Of a stretch of 64,000 nucleotides of DNA, positions 24,720 through 34,228 are shown in pieces. The notes below the pieces were generated by a model that was given only the letters and a program-made list of their open reading frames with translations, was not told the DNA's origin and did not search any database. The DNA comes from JAWKHR01 sp041394725. Lineage in GTDB: Bacteria; Acidobacteriota; Vicinamibacteria; Vicinamibacterales; SCN-69-37. The first letter of the stretch is position 1, and every line of letters starts with the position of its first letter. The stretch covers positions 1 through 64,000 of the forward strand of contig JAWKHR010000008.1 in the NCBI GenBank assembly GCA_041394725.1, given 5' to 3'. The translations under genes and the position numbers were made by a program.

Positions 24720-26546
24720 TCAACGGAGCCGTCCGCCTCCGCTGCCGACGCGGATGTCCTGGACCAGGCGTTCGCCCTCCGCCAGCGAGACGGGGATGGA
24801 GGCGGGTCTCAGGGCGGCGAGGAACGTGGCGTCGAACCACTCGTCCGGTTCGACGTCCCACGTCGCCGCCACGCGATAGGCCCCGGCGGGCAGTCCGGGA
24901 ATCTCGAATCGGCCGGTGACGTCCGGCCGGGCGATGCGAATCCGCCTGGCGCGCGGCAGCCAGGCGGACGCCTCGTCCGGAAAGACGATCACGTAGTAGT
25001 CGGCGACGGATTGGCCGGTGGCATCGGAGAACCGTCCGCCGATGGAGGCCGCCCCGGGCGAGAGCACGATGGTCACCGCCAGGCGATCGGCGGCGGTGAT
25101 GTCGATCGGGGTGTCGAGCAGGTCGGTTTCGCCGGCTATGGCCCGGGACGCCAGCCATCCCTGCGCGACGCCTTCGACCTGAAGGCGATACCGGCCCGGC
25201 GCGATGCTGGTCGCCTCGAACGCCGCCGTGGCGCCGTCAACGGGCAGGGCGCGCAGCGTGGCGGCGCCAATGCTGTCGTCCTCGGCGACGAGGTCAATGC
25301 GCAGCCCCGACAGCACGTCCCCCGGCGGTTCGTGATCCTGACCGGCCGCCACGATGCGGCCGGCGACCGAACCGCCCGGCGAGAGCGTCACGACCACGTC
25401 GTCCAGGTCCTCGTCGGCGACACGGATCCGTGTCATGGCCCATAGTGGGCCCGGCCCATCCTTCGCCTCGGCCCGCGCGGCGATCCGATACGTGCCAGGT
25501 GTCAGCGAGGTGATCGCGAACTCGCCGTCCGCGCCCGAGCGGACCCCCACCACACCGCCACGGCTGGAGGCGCTCGTGATCGTATAGAGCATGCCCTGGG
25601 CGTCGTCGGGTGCGTACGCCGCTTCCGGGAACAGCGTCACTCGGGCCACGACAGGGGTTCCGTCCGGGCCGACGGTACGCCCGGTCAGCGACGATGCTGG
25701 CTGGAGCTGCATGCGGATGTCCACGCCCGTCCGTACGTCGCCCTGGTTCAGAACGACGCCCCGCGCATCGTCGGCCGCCAGGCTGGCCGGGTGGTAGCCG
25801 GAGGCGTAGACGAGGCGGCCGTGTCCGTGAGGCGAGATCCGGGGCGCCGCTTCCGGGGACGCGATGAGGCGCGATCCGCCTGCGGCAAGCTGCCTGGCCC
25901 AGCGCACCTCTTCATCGGTGACCGCACGTCCCTCGACGCCAGCGCCCATGATGCCCGGCGTGGCGCCGACGATGTACTCGCCGGCATCGAGCCCGTACAG
26001 GCGGTAGCGTCCTTCCGCGTCCGTGGTCCTCGCGCGCACGTCGAGGTCGGTCGCCGCGGTGACCAGTTCGTGTCCGCGCCGGCGCAGGATCTGCACCGGC
26101 ATGCCGGGAAACGGGTTGCCGAACGCATCGTAGACCGTGCCCGCGACCACCGCGCCCCTGGGCAGGTGCAGCACGACGTTGGCCGTGGATCCTGAATCGA
26201 GTGGCACCGCGACGCCGCGCCTGCCCGGGCCTCTCGCGCCGTACTCCACGCCGAGGTACGCCGCCTTGGCGGCCTTGATCCGCACGGCACCGGGCGGAAT
26301 GCCTCGAACCATGAAGATGCCGGTCACGTCCGTCAGGGCGCTGCCGAGGGACAGTCCGTCTGCCGACAGGACCGTGACGGTGGCACCGGGTACCGGGCGG
26401 GGCGTTTCGTCCGTGCTGAGGACACGGCCGCCGACGGATGTGAGCCCGGCCTGGTCCCAATCCCGTGCGGCGAGCGCACCGCTGAGGACCGACGCCGTGA
26501 TGATCGCGACCGCAATGCCGATGAGTCCTCTGGAGCTCGGGATCAC
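24720..26546 (-). CDS. Secreted carboxypeptidase regulatory-like domain protein
   Basis: A 608-residue protein. It begins at GTG 26546 with an AGGAGG ribosome site 8 bases upstream; the GTG overlaps the stop of the upstream gene as GTGA. A hydrophobic N-terminus (GLIGIAVAIITASVLSGALAA) is the signal peptide. Repeated beta-sandwich modules show GGRVLSTDETPRPVPGATVTV, TDAEGRYRLYGLDAGEYIVG, DGEFAITSLTPGTYRI and the closing GRFEIPGLPAGAYRVAATWD. The ending DATFLAALRPASIPVSLAEG parallels the protein at 2391-4313. No catalytic domain. Secreted and coupled to its paralogue at 26543-28519, so the two may form a complex; function unknown. Confidence 0.83.
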   Translation of the reverse strand: MIPSSRGLIGIAVAIITASVLSGALAARDWDQAGLTSVGGRVLSTDETPRPVPGATVTVLSADGLSLGSALTDVTGIFMVRGIPPGAVRIKAAKAAYLGVEYGARGPGRRGVAVPLDSGSTANVVLHLPRGAVVAGTVYDAFGNPFPGMPVQILRRRGHELVTAATDLDVRARTTDAEGRYRLYGLDAGEYIVGATPGIMGAGVEGRAVTDEEVRWARQLAAGGSRLIASPEAAPRISPHGHGRLVYASGYHPASLAADDARGVVLNQGDVRTGVDIRMQLQPASSLTGRTVGPDGTPVVARVTLFPEAAYAPDDAQGMLYTITSASSRGGVVGVRSGADGEFAITSLTPGTYRIAARAEAKDGPGPLWAMTRIRVADEDLDDVVVTLSPGGSVAGRIVAAGQDHEPPGDVLSGLRIDLVAEDDSIGAATLRALPVDGATAAFEATSIAPGRYRLQVEGVAQGWLASRAIAGETDLLDTPIDITAADRLAVTIVLSPGAASIGGRFSDATGQSVADYYVIVFPDEASAWLPRARRIRIARPDVTGRFEIPGLPAGAYRVAATWDVEPDEWFDATFLAALRPASIPVSLAEGERLVQDIRVGSGGGRLR

Positions 26547-28519
26547 CGGCGACCTCCTGCGTGAGCGCGGAGCGGCACTGTCAGGTCTGCGGCCGCGCGC
26601 TGTCCCTCCGACAGGCTCACCTTCACTGCATGGGCGAGCGCGTTCCCGAGCATCTCGGGCGTGTGCCAGTACACCGGCGGATCGTCGGCCGTGGCGGCCA
26701 GGTAATAGTCGCCTTCCGGGACTCCACCGATCGTGTAGCTGCCGTTCGTCGACGTGCGGGTGTTCTTCATGCGACGCGGGAGCGCTCCGCCGTCGGTCCA
26801 GTACCGGCGCTCGACCGGGAACATCAGCACGGTGCCACCGGCGACAGGCCGCCCGCGGTCGTCGCGAACGGTGCCCGTCACGGTCGGCAGGCGATCCGAG
26901 TAGGTGACCGTGATGCCGGACACGCCCTCCGGGCCGAAGTCGAACGGCTCGTCCGCCACGTTGCGGCCGTCCAGGGTGATCGAGCGCACACCCCACGACC
27001 CGAGTGGTCCCATCCAGACGACGTAGCGACCGGGCGGCAGCTCTGGCGTTGCGAATTCGAGGTCGGCGTTCAGCCTGCCCGGCAGGAACGGGGTCGAACG
27101 TCCGGCCGCATCACGGAATTGGACCATCGCGCGCAGGTACTGCGTCCCTGGCGGTGGCGCCGACGTGCCGTCGAACACCACGCTGCCGGTGGCCACCGCC
27201 CCGCGTCGGACGATGGCCACGACGTCGCGGACGTCGCGATCGACCACGACACGCTGTTCCGCCCACAGGAGGGGGCCAACGTGCAGGCTGTCCCGACCCA
27301 TTCGTGGTGCGACCGGACTCCGCACCTCGACGGCGCCCGAGCCCGTCGCGACTTCGGCGTCCACCGATCGGTCGACCATGGGTGGTCGCGGGACCTTGAG
27401 TACCTCCAGCCGGTAGTCACCTCGAGGGACCAGGGGCAGGGAGAACCGGCCCCGCGCGTCGCTCACGGTGGCGGCCACTGGCGGCAGCCCGTCGAAGCCG
27501 CCGGTGTCGGCCGGTATCAGGTTCACCACGAGGAGGGAGGCCGGCGTGCCGTCCTCGAGTTCGAGCCGACCGGAGACGGAGGCGGCGATCATCGGTCGGA
27601 GCTGGAAATCGATGTGCGAAATGACGTCACCGGGCCTGACGACGAGTGCCTGTGCCTGCGCCGGGCTGGACGCTCCCGGGAAGAACTGCGTCGGGTAGAC
27701 GGCCTGTCCGGCAGCCGTCGCCACGGGCGGTCTGGCCGCGCCATTCGGGAGAAGAAAGAGGTCGTGCCATTGGAGCGGCGCCACACGGAGCGTGGACCGG
27801 TCACTCAGTCCCAGGGGCCGGAGGTGCTCGACCAGGTCGGCCACGACGTCGGCCGGACCCGAGGCTGCCTCGGTGAGCGCGGCGATGGTCGACTCGGGCA
27901 GCGAGGCCTGCAGTGACGGCACGAAGACCAGGTACGACTCCGCCCACAGCGACGTGAACTGGTACTCGCCGAGGTCGTTGGTCTTCACTGCCATGTACGC
28001 CTGCCAGAACCCGCGCGGGCTCCGTCGGGCCAGTCGTACGGTGACACCGGGCGTGGGTTCGCCGTTTTCGTCGACCACGGTTCCGCTGATCTCTGAGAAC
28101 GGCTCCAGGGCGATCCGGACGTCCGATGTCACCTGGCCGTCAGCCAGCTCGACGATCGTGCGCCTCGACGAAGTCCCGCGGTGTCGCGTCGTGACGGCGC
28201 CAATCTCCCACCGTCCGGCCGGGACGCGCGCGAAGACGAAGTCGCCCGCGCCGGTCGTGCGCACCTGGTCCGCGCGGGTCGTGCCGGGGCCGTACAGGAC
28301 GACGACGGCGTCGGCGATGCCGTCGCCGGTTTCCGAGTCCACGACGCGGCCGAGGATCACGCCACGTCCGTCGAGCACCGGTGCCCTGGGATCCTGGTCC
28401 GGCGTCACCGCGGTCAGGCGCGATCCCGTCGTCGATGTGAGCAGCAGGAACAGCAGCGCGAAGGTGCGCCTCAGCGGGAACGATCTCTTCCGCCGGGGCT
28501 CAGCGCTTGCGGAAGCCAT
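26543..28519 (-). CDS. Secreted carboxypeptidase regulatory-like domain protein
   Basis: A 658-residue exported protein: basic N-terminus and hydrophobic core RRTFALLFLLLTSTTGSR form the signal peptide. Beta-sandwich modules begin at ~50 (VILGRVVDSETGDGIADAVV), ~140 (GTVVDENGEPTPGVTVRL), ~310 and ~545 (GTVRDDRGRPVAGGTVLMF), each with a turn such as GSYTIGGVPEGDYYL. Only the C-terminal region resembles the two other family members in this window, including the WHTPEMLGNALAHAVKVSL tail. The start overlaps the upstream GNAT gene by 20 bases, and its end is coupled to the paralogue downstream. Role not known; family members are common in Acidobacteriota secretomes. Confidence 0.83.
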   Translation of the reverse strand: MASASAEPRRKRSFPLRRTFALLFLLLTSTTGSRLTAVTPDQDPRAPVLDGRGVILGRVVDSETGDGIADAVVVLYGPGTTRADQVRTTGAGDFVFARVPAGRWEIGAVTTRHRGTSSRRTIVELADGQVTSDVRIALEPFSEISGTVVDENGEPTPGVTVRLARRSPRGFWQAYMAVKTNDLGEYQFTSLWAESYLVFVPSLQASLPESTIAALTEAASGPADVVADLVEHLRPLGLSDRSTLRVAPLQWHDLFLLPNGAARPPVATAAGQAVYPTQFFPGASSPAQAQALVVRPGDVISHIDFQLRPMIAASVSGRLELEDGTPASLLVVNLIPADTGGFDGLPPVAATVSDARGRFSLPLVPRGDYRLEVLKVPRPPMVDRSVDAEVATGSGAVEVRSPVAPRMGRDSLHVGPLLWAEQRVVVDRDVRDVVAIVRRGAVATGSVVFDGTSAPPPGTQYLRAMVQFRDAAGRSTPFLPGRLNADLEFATPELPPGRYVVWMGPLGSWGVRSITLDGRNVADEPFDFGPEGVSGITVTYSDRLPTVTGTVRDDRGRPVAGGTVLMFPVERRYWTDGGALPRRMKNTRTSTNGSYTIGGVPEGDYYLAATADDPPVYWHTPEMLGNALAHAVKVSLSEGQRAAADLTVPLRAHAGGRR

Positions 28520-29006
28520 ACGTCAGGATCTCGTGGCCATCGAGCGTCTCGCGGCCGTCGAGCGTGGCGCCCAGCTTCTGGGCGATCCGAATCGACGCGG
28601 TGTTGTCCGATCGGATCTGGCTGATGAGATACGTGACGTCGGTGTGGGTGAACGCGAAGTCCACTGCGGCCAGGGCGGCCTCGGTCGCGAACCCCTCGTT
28701 CCAGCGGGAGCGGCGGATGATCCAGCCGAGTTCGACGCCGGGCCAGCCTTCGGGCGCCCACAGGCCTACGCGGCCGATGATTTCGCCGCTGGCGCGCTCG
28801 ACCACGGTCCACTGCCCGTAGCCGCGCAGGGCCCAGTGGCCGATGAGCAGGGCGATGGTCCGCCACCCGGCGGCGCGCCCGGAGGCATCACCGAGCCGGG
28901 TCAGGTAGCTCAGGACTTCGGGGTCTTCGTGAATGTCGACGAAGGCGTCGAGGTCGGCTTCCTCGGGTGGGCGCAGCGTGAGGCGCGACGTTTCGAGGAC
29001 GACCAT
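28500..29006 (-). CDS. GNAT-family N-acetyltransferase (RimJ/RimL type)
   Basis: A 168-residue protein opening with VVLETSRLTLRPPEEADLDAF, the typical RimJ/RimL start. The acetyl-CoA-binding segment and beta-bulge are seen in GEIIGRVGLWAPEGWPGVEL, and the later helix in GFATEAALAAVDFAFTHTD. SIRIAQKLGATLDGRE is the family's C-terminal signature. Members acetylate ribosomal proteins, antibiotics or amino sugars; the acceptor here is unknown. It overlaps the downstream secreted-protein gene by 20 bases, which suggests co-transcription without an obvious functional link. Confidence 0.9.
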   Translation of the reverse strand: MVVLETSRLTLRPPEEADLDAFVDIHEDPEVLSYLTRLGDASGRAAGWRTIALLIGHWALRGYGQWTVVERASGEIIGRVGLWAPEGWPGVELGWIIRRSRWNEGFATEAALAAVDFAFTHTDVTYLISQIRSDNTASIRIAQKLGATLDGRETLDGHEILTYGFRKR

Positions 29007-29198
29007 GACGCCGTGGCGGGGATGGCTAGTCGCGCGTCGGGCCGGCCCAGACGATGCTCGCCCAGACGATGGAGCGCTGGGTGCTGGCAGTCGTCGATGC
29101 TGCGGTTCGGTTCGATCCCATGTCTCTGTCGGGGGCGGGCCCCGTCTCCTTGGCCTTCCTAGTTAGCAAGGGGAGTGCCAGCCCATGGACAGGCGGAA

Positions 29199-29258
29199 TG
29201 GCCTATTTTCGGCCGAAAATCGCCGAAAACAGGCCCAGACCTGGGTAGAGGATACCCA
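29199..29258. other. Two consecutive inverted repeats in an intergenic gap
   Basis: The first has 13-base arms with one mismatch, GGCCTATTTTCGG (29200-29212) and CCGAAAACAGGCC (29223-29235). The second has perfect arms TGGGTA (29242-29247) and TACCCA (29253-29258). They lie at the 3' end of the sigma-54 activator gene and upstream of the GNAT gene. Either terminator hairpins or regulatory sites; no T-tract. Nothing else is recognisable in 29007-29294. Confidence 0.35.
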
Positions 29259-29294
29259 AGTTGTAATGACCCTGGTCCGGTCCTGGGGCCTGGG

Positions 29295-32000
29295 TTACCC
29301 GGCCGACTGGGGCTTCCGGACCAGGCCGCGCCTGCGCCGTTTCAGGAACAGGCCCTTCCGGGAAAGGCCGAGGCGCGACGCGGCATCGGCGACCCGTCCT
29401 CCGGCCAGATCGAGCGCGTGCTCGATGAAGTGCTGTTCCAGCTCCTCGATGGCGGCGGCCATCGTCTGGTCGAGCCGGATCGTGACCGACGGACCACGGG
29501 GGTCCTGTCGGGCCGCGGGCCCGCGGGCCCGCCACTGGCTGGCGACGTCCGGCGCCAGATCCTGGGCCGATAGCACCTGGCCATCCGCGGCCAGGGCGAT
29601 CACTCGTCGCATCTCGTTCGCGAGCTGCCGGATGTTGCCGGGCCAGTCGCAGAGCAGCAGCGCGGCTATCAAGTCGTCGCCCAGCCGCACGCCGGCGCGT
29701 CCGCATTCACGGGAGTAGCGCTGGAGGAAGAGCGCGGCGAAGGCGGGGATCTCGTCCTTGCGCTCGCGGAGCGGCGGGAGTTCGATGCGGGTGACGCCGA
29801 TGCGATAGAAGAGGTCGTTCCGGAAGCGGCCCTGCGCGACCAGGTCCTCGAGGTTTGCATTCGTCGCGGCGACGATCCGGACCGGCACGTGCTGGGCGCG
29901 GGTGTCACCCAGCGGGCGGATCTCGCCGCCCTCCAGGAAGCGGAGCAGCTTGGGTTGCGCCGCCGGATCCAGGTCGCCGACTTCGTCCAGGAAGAGCGTG
30001 CCCTGCTCGGCGGCACGGATGACGCCCGGAAAGGAGTCCATCGCGCCCGTGAAGGCGCCGCGCCGGTGGCCGAACAGCTGGCTCTCGATCAGCTCGCGCG
30101 GGATGGCCGAGCAGTTGAACGGGACGAACGGCCCGCGTTTCACCCGGCTGCGGTCGTGGATCATGCGGGCCAGGATTTCCTTGCCCGTGCCGGTTTCGCC
30201 GGTGATGAGGACGGGCAGGTTCGTGTCGGCGAGGCGGCTCGCCACGCGCAGCAGCTCGAGCATGCGCGGGGACTGGAACACCGTCTCCCCGTCCGTATCG
30301 GCCCCGCCGCGCGGCCACAGGTTCTGGTGGTCGTCGTCGGCGTCCACATCGGCGGTGCGAGACACGGCCGCTCGGGCGAGGTCGGCGAGGCTCTTGACGA
30401 TCGTCACGTCGTCCAGGCTGTGCACGCCGTCGATGCGCAGGGTCACGCGCCGGTCCGATCCGCTCAGCCGGATGGTACAGGCGCCGTCGGCTTCGGCCGT
30501 CCAGGTCGCGCCGGGATCGGGCTGGTAGGGGCGGCCGGACTCGACGCCGACGTCGAGCCGGCCGCCGAGCGGCGTGCGCCGGAGGATCTCGGCGGTGCGA
30601 TGGGCGAGGAGATCGACGGAATGGCCGGCTCCGAGAATCGTGGCCACGTCGCTCAGCAGCAGGGCGACGTCGGAGGCCGGCGGTACGGTGACGTCTGCGG
30701 ACGGCCCGCCGCTCCGACGGCCTGGCAGGGTCGCCTGGAGGTGATCGATCCAGAGCTCATGGTAGCGATGGCCGATGGCCCGGCACGATGCCAGGGCGCG
30801 GTCCAGGTGCAGGGTGCCCTGGCGAACGTCGCCGCGCAGGCTCAGGCAGGCGCCACGCGTCGCCTCCAGCACGATGAGCGGATCGACGGCGCCGCGCGGA
30901 CACGTGCCCATGGCCCGGGTCACGAGGCGCTCCGCCTCGTCGTGCCGTCCAAGTCGCCCGAGTGCCCGGGCCTTCGCGCAAAGGAGCGTCGTGCGGATCG
31001 CCTTGAACTGCCGCCGCTCCAGTTCCCCGTCGGCAGCGTCCACGATCCGGATCACACCCGCCCAGTCTTCCACCCGTTCGAGGTAGGCGCAGCGAGTCTG
31101 ATCGTTCGCCAGGTCGTTCCAGGAACGGGCAGGCGCCCTATCGATGCCCGCAATCTGCCTGGCCTGATCGAGAAGTCGTTGACACTTCGAGAGGTTGCCT
31201 TCTGCCAATTCGACTTGAGCGGCGTTGTCCAGAGCGGCGACTTCGACATACGTAAGGTTCTCGCCAGCGCCTTGAACAACCCCCAAGAATTCTCGAGCAA
31301 TACCGAAGTCGCCTCGGCAGATGCTGTTTAGCGCGAGATTCGCGGCTGAGCCAATCCTGTATTTGGCAAATCCCGCCCGTGTAGCACGGTCGAAGCATGC
31401 TTCGGCCAGTTGGCGAGAACGAACGAGATTGCCCGCAACCGCCTCAAGAGAAGCGTCGATCAGGTCAATCGAGCAAGCCAGAGCAGGATCCTCGAGGTAG
31501 CCACTCAAGCGTCTCGCAATCTCAACGTGGCGATGGGAGTCGATACAGTGACCGCGGCATCCTTCGAGTCGGGCGACCGCAAGATGAAGTGTAGCAACCG
31601 CTCTCGCATCACCGATCTCTGATGCTAGTTGTCGAAGTCTAGCCAAGCCGGGCAGCGCTTGCTCTGGGGACTGAAATTCCGAGTCCCGGAGGAAGAGGGC
31701 GAATGCAACCTCGTGTTGGGTCTCAGCAGACTCACCGACACATGACTCCGAGAGCCTTGTGAAGGCCTCTATCGATCCGCGAACGTCCCCTGAGTCGAAC
31801 AAGGCCATCGCACGGAGCGTCTCAAGGCGAATTTCGATGCCTCGTTCTGCGGGAACTTCGACAGACGAGCCAAGGAAATTGGTCAGCTCTGCCGCCTTGC
31901 CAGCTCTGTACAGAGCCTCGGCGGTGGCTAGGCGTTCTTCCAGCGCCGGGAGCGAAGCTGCTTCGGCACGGCGAGAGTGGCCATCTCGACCCGTCGGCAT
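29295..32000 (-). CDS. Sigma-54 activator with TPR-like sensor N-terminus
   Basis: A 901-residue regulator. Residues ~20-430 are helical repeats of TPR type (EERLATAEALYRAGKAAEL, EVAFALFLRDSEFQSPEQAL), with no phosphoreceiver domain. A possible small GAF-like region occupies ~430-560. The AAA+ domain (~575-810) has Walker A GETGTGKE, the sigma-54 contact loop GAFTGAM, Walker B TLFLDEVGDLD and the sensor/arginine finger RFRNDLFYRIG. A Fis-type HTH closes the protein (DAASRLGLSRKGLFLKRRRR). The full AAA+ set indicates a functional RNA polymerase sigma-54 activator; the signal sensed is unknown. The N-terminal coding region (31.1-31.9 kb) is visibly less GC-rich than the AAA+ region. It follows the HD-GYP gene by 71 bases. 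Confidence 0.92.
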   Translation of the reverse strand: MPTGRDGHSRRAEAASLPALEERLATAEALYRAGKAAELTNFLGSSVEVPAERGIEIRLETLRAMALFDSGDVRGSIEAFTRLSESCVGESAETQHEVAFALFLRDSEFQSPEQALPGLARLRQLASEIGDARAVATLHLAVARLEGCRGHCIDSHRHVEIARRLSGYLEDPALACSIDLIDASLEAVAGNLVRSRQLAEACFDRATRAGFAKYRIGSAANLALNSICRGDFGIAREFLGVVQGAGENLTYVEVAALDNAAQVELAEGNLSKCQRLLDQARQIAGIDRAPARSWNDLANDQTRCAYLERVEDWAGVIRIVDAADGELERRQFKAIRTTLLCAKARALGRLGRHDEAERLVTRAMGTCPRGAVDPLIVLEATRGACLSLRGDVRQGTLHLDRALASCRAIGHRYHELWIDHLQATLPGRRSGGPSADVTVPPASDVALLLSDVATILGAGHSVDLLAHRTAEILRRTPLGGRLDVGVESGRPYQPDPGATWTAEADGACTIRLSGSDRRVTLRIDGVHSLDDVTIVKSLADLARAAVSRTADVDADDDHQNLWPRGGADTDGETVFQSPRMLELLRVASRLADTNLPVLITGETGTGKEILARMIHDRSRVKRGPFVPFNCSAIPRELIESQLFGHRRGAFTGAMDSFPGVIRAAEQGTLFLDEVGDLDPAAQPKLLRFLEGGEIRPLGDTRAQHVPVRIVAATNANLEDLVAQGRFRNDLFYRIGVTRIELPPLRERKDEIPAFAALFLQRYSRECGRAGVRLGDDLIAALLLCDWPGNIRQLANEMRRVIALAADGQVLSAQDLAPDVASQWRARGPAARQDPRGPSVTIRLDQTMAAAIEELEQHFIEHALDLAGGRVADAASRLGLSRKGLFLKRRRRGLVRKPQSAG

Positions 32001-32071
32001 TCTGTTCCTCCGCGTGGTGAAGCCTGGGACGCGGACGATAGCAGAAAACCGCCAGGAGAGGGGCAGGGAAT

Positions 32072-34015
32072 CTAGTGAACGTTGCTCTTGGCCGTATTTG
32101 CGGGCCGATCGGCCGGGATTGACGTCCGGGCCTGGGTCCTGCCGAGCGGTTCGGAGACCGACGAAACGAACAGGGTCGCGGCGTTCTCGAGGAGGCGACG
32201 ATGGTCCTTCTCGAACGGTTCGCTGCTGTAGACCATCAGGACCGCGACGGGGCCGCCATCGAGCAGGGGCACACCGGAAGCGAAGCGCAGGGGCACGGAG
32301 AACGTGCGCGCCACGGGACCCAGCTCCAGGGTGGCCTCGGAGTTCATGACCGGCTGGGCATGCGCGAAGATCCAGCCGGAAATCCGCTCGCCGATGGGCA
32401 CGAGCGTGTCGCTCATCGCCGAGGCCCCGACGCCGGCGCCCGCCACGACCTCGAGTTCGGTCGAGTCGGTGCGCGGCCGGTAGAGCGCGAGGCTGGCGGC
32501 GGGCACGATGCGGCGGAGGTGCCGGAAGAGCGCGTCGGCGGCCTCGACCATGTTCGCGGCCCGTGGCAGCTCGCGCCGGAGCTCGTTGAACTCACGGTCC
32601 TCGGCCTGCGTCGCCGAAATCACGTCGAACTCGGCCGGCGCGAGGTGCGGGAGCGTCGGGTCGGCGCCGGGGCCCTTCAGCCGCTCGGCGGCTTCCATCT
32701 GCTCCAGCTTGTCCAGGAGCCTGAGGAAGTTGTCCACGACCCATGGGTCGTAGGTCTTGCCTCGGCGGTCCCGCAGGACGGCTTCCGCCTGCTGGCGGGT
32801 CATGCGTGGCCGGTAGGGGCGGTCCGAGGTGACCGCGTCGTAGCAGTCGACGACCGAGAGGATGCGGGCTCCCAGCGGAATCTCGGAGCCTCTCAGGCCT
32901 TCGGGGTAGCCGGAGCCGTCCCATGCCTCGTGGTGATACCGCACGATGGGTTCGACCGGGTACGGAAAGTCGATGTTCTTCAGGATGTCGGCGCCGACCG
33001 CCGCATGGACCTTCATGCGTTCGAATTCCGACGCGGTGAGCGGGCCCGGCTTGTTGAGTATGTACTCCGGGACGGCAAGTTTCCCGGTGTCATGGAGCAG
33101 GGCCGCGGCCCGCAACGCATCGAGCTGGTTCTCGTCCTGGATGCCCAGGGCGTTGGCCAGCGCCATCGTGTAACGCTGCACGCGACGAATGTGTCCGTGC
33201 GTCACCTGGTCCTTCGCGTCGATCGCGAGCGCGAGCGCCTCGATCGTCTGCAGGAAGGTCCGCTTCATCTCGGCGAGGTGGGTCTCAGCCTTCTCGACTC
33301 GCTCCGTTGACCACTTGTACGTAAAGAACAGCACGAACATCAGTGGCGCAATGACAAAGAGCGACAGCGGGTTGATTCTGTGAGTGAACGAAACGAGGCA
33401 AGCGGCTACCGAGGCGCCGGCCCAGTAGTTCAATGACAAGCGGAAGAAGTGCTTGGACCAGACCTCGAAAGCGTTGAGCTTCTGGTCGAGAGCAATCGCG
33501 CCTGCTACCAGCCAGCTATTCAACAGAAAATACAGCGCTGCGAATGAGATCAGCCCGGTGACCAGGGCGGCGTCTGGAGGCGTCGGATCCTCGTCAAATA
33601 GCGGGCCAGTGCCGGCGATCCAAAAGAGGACGTTGGCTGCGAGAAAGATCGATAGGGGATTGGCCGCCATGCTGAAGACCATGCGGTGCCAGAAGACCTT
33701 CTGGCTGGCGAGCCGAGCCCAAATAAGACCGACGTCCAGGAACCCAAGGAGTGCGCCGGCATAGGGGCCAAACAGGAGCGTTCCGAAGAATACGAACGTC
33801 TCCGACACCGAGATGTTCGCGGCGACCTTCGGCAGTCGAACCGGCAGCACTCCGCTGATCAGAGTGAGCAGACCGAGCCAGTAGAGATCAGTTGGCGGCG
33901 GGTTCGCGACAAAATGGGCTATGCCCAGAGCCACAGTCGCGAAACCGCCAACCACCACGGCGGTGATGTAGCCGATCTCGACAGTGGAAACGCTGGGGTT
34001 CTTTGACGAAGCCAT
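32072..34015 (-). CDS. Membrane HD-GYP domain protein with C-terminal GAF-like domain
   Basis: A 647-residue protein. Six or seven membrane segments cover ~8-215 (from IGYITAVVVGGFATVALGI to LFVIAPLMFVLFFTY). A short coiled linker leads to an HD-GYP domain (~240-430) with LLHDTGKLAVPEYILNKPG, HHEAWDGSGYPEGL and RILSVVDCYDAVTSDRPYR, retaining the HD pair and the GYP triad. A GAF-like domain fills ~485-640. HD-GYP proteins hydrolyse cyclic di-GMP or related nucleotides. ATG 34015 is chosen; the in-frame TTG 34039 overlaps a hairpin. The membrane part is less GC-rich than the catalytic part. Its position between the subtilase and the sigma-54 activator suggests a shared signalling context. Confidence 0.92.
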   Translation of the reverse strand: MASSKNPSVSTVEIGYITAVVVGGFATVALGIAHFVANPPPTDLYWLGLLTLISGVLPVRLPKVAANISVSETFVFFGTLLFGPYAGALLGFLDVGLIWARLASQKVFWHRMVFSMAANPLSIFLAANVLFWIAGTGPLFDEDPTPPDAALVTGLISFAALYFLLNSWLVAGAIALDQKLNAFEVWSKHFFRLSLNYWAGASVAACLVSFTHRINPLSLFVIAPLMFVLFFTYKWSTERVEKAETHLAEMKRTFLQTIEALALAIDAKDQVTHGHIRRVQRYTMALANALGIQDENQLDALRAAALLHDTGKLAVPEYILNKPGPLTASEFERMKVHAAVGADILKNIDFPYPVEPIVRYHHEAWDGSGYPEGLRGSEIPLGARILSVVDCYDAVTSDRPYRPRMTRQQAEAVLRDRRGKTYDPWVVDNFLRLLDKLEQMEAAERLKGPGADPTLPHLAPAEFDVISATQAEDREFNELRRELPRAANMVEAADALFRHLRRIVPAASLALYRPRTDSTELEVVAGAGVGASAMSDTLVPIGERISGWIFAHAQPVMNSEATLELGPVARTFSVPLRFASGVPLLDGGPVAVLMVYSSEPFEKDHRRLLENAATLFVSSVSEPLGRTQARTSIPADRPANTAKSNVH

Positions 34016-34021
34016 TTGACG

Positions 34022-34040
34022 CTTGGGGAAAACCCCCAAG
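34022..34040. other. Hairpin upstream of the HD-GYP gene
   Basis: CTTGGGG (34022-34028) and CCCCAAG (34034-34040) form a 7-base inverted repeat with a 5-base loop, just before the HD-GYP ATG. Could be an operator or a translational hairpin. Confidence 0.35.
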
Positions 34041-34228
34041 CGTGTATCGGCAAGGACCGACTGAGCTTTAGGCGGGTCGAGCTCATGTCAGCCAAAGGCC
34101 AACGATCTTGTGGATCGTTGGCCACTCCTGCCTACGACCAGACGATGGCTGACCAGATGATGCCGAGCTGCATAACAGGGCTCCCGTGGAAGGGTTGGAG
34201 AGCTTCAGTTTCCAGTTACAGAAGTGTC

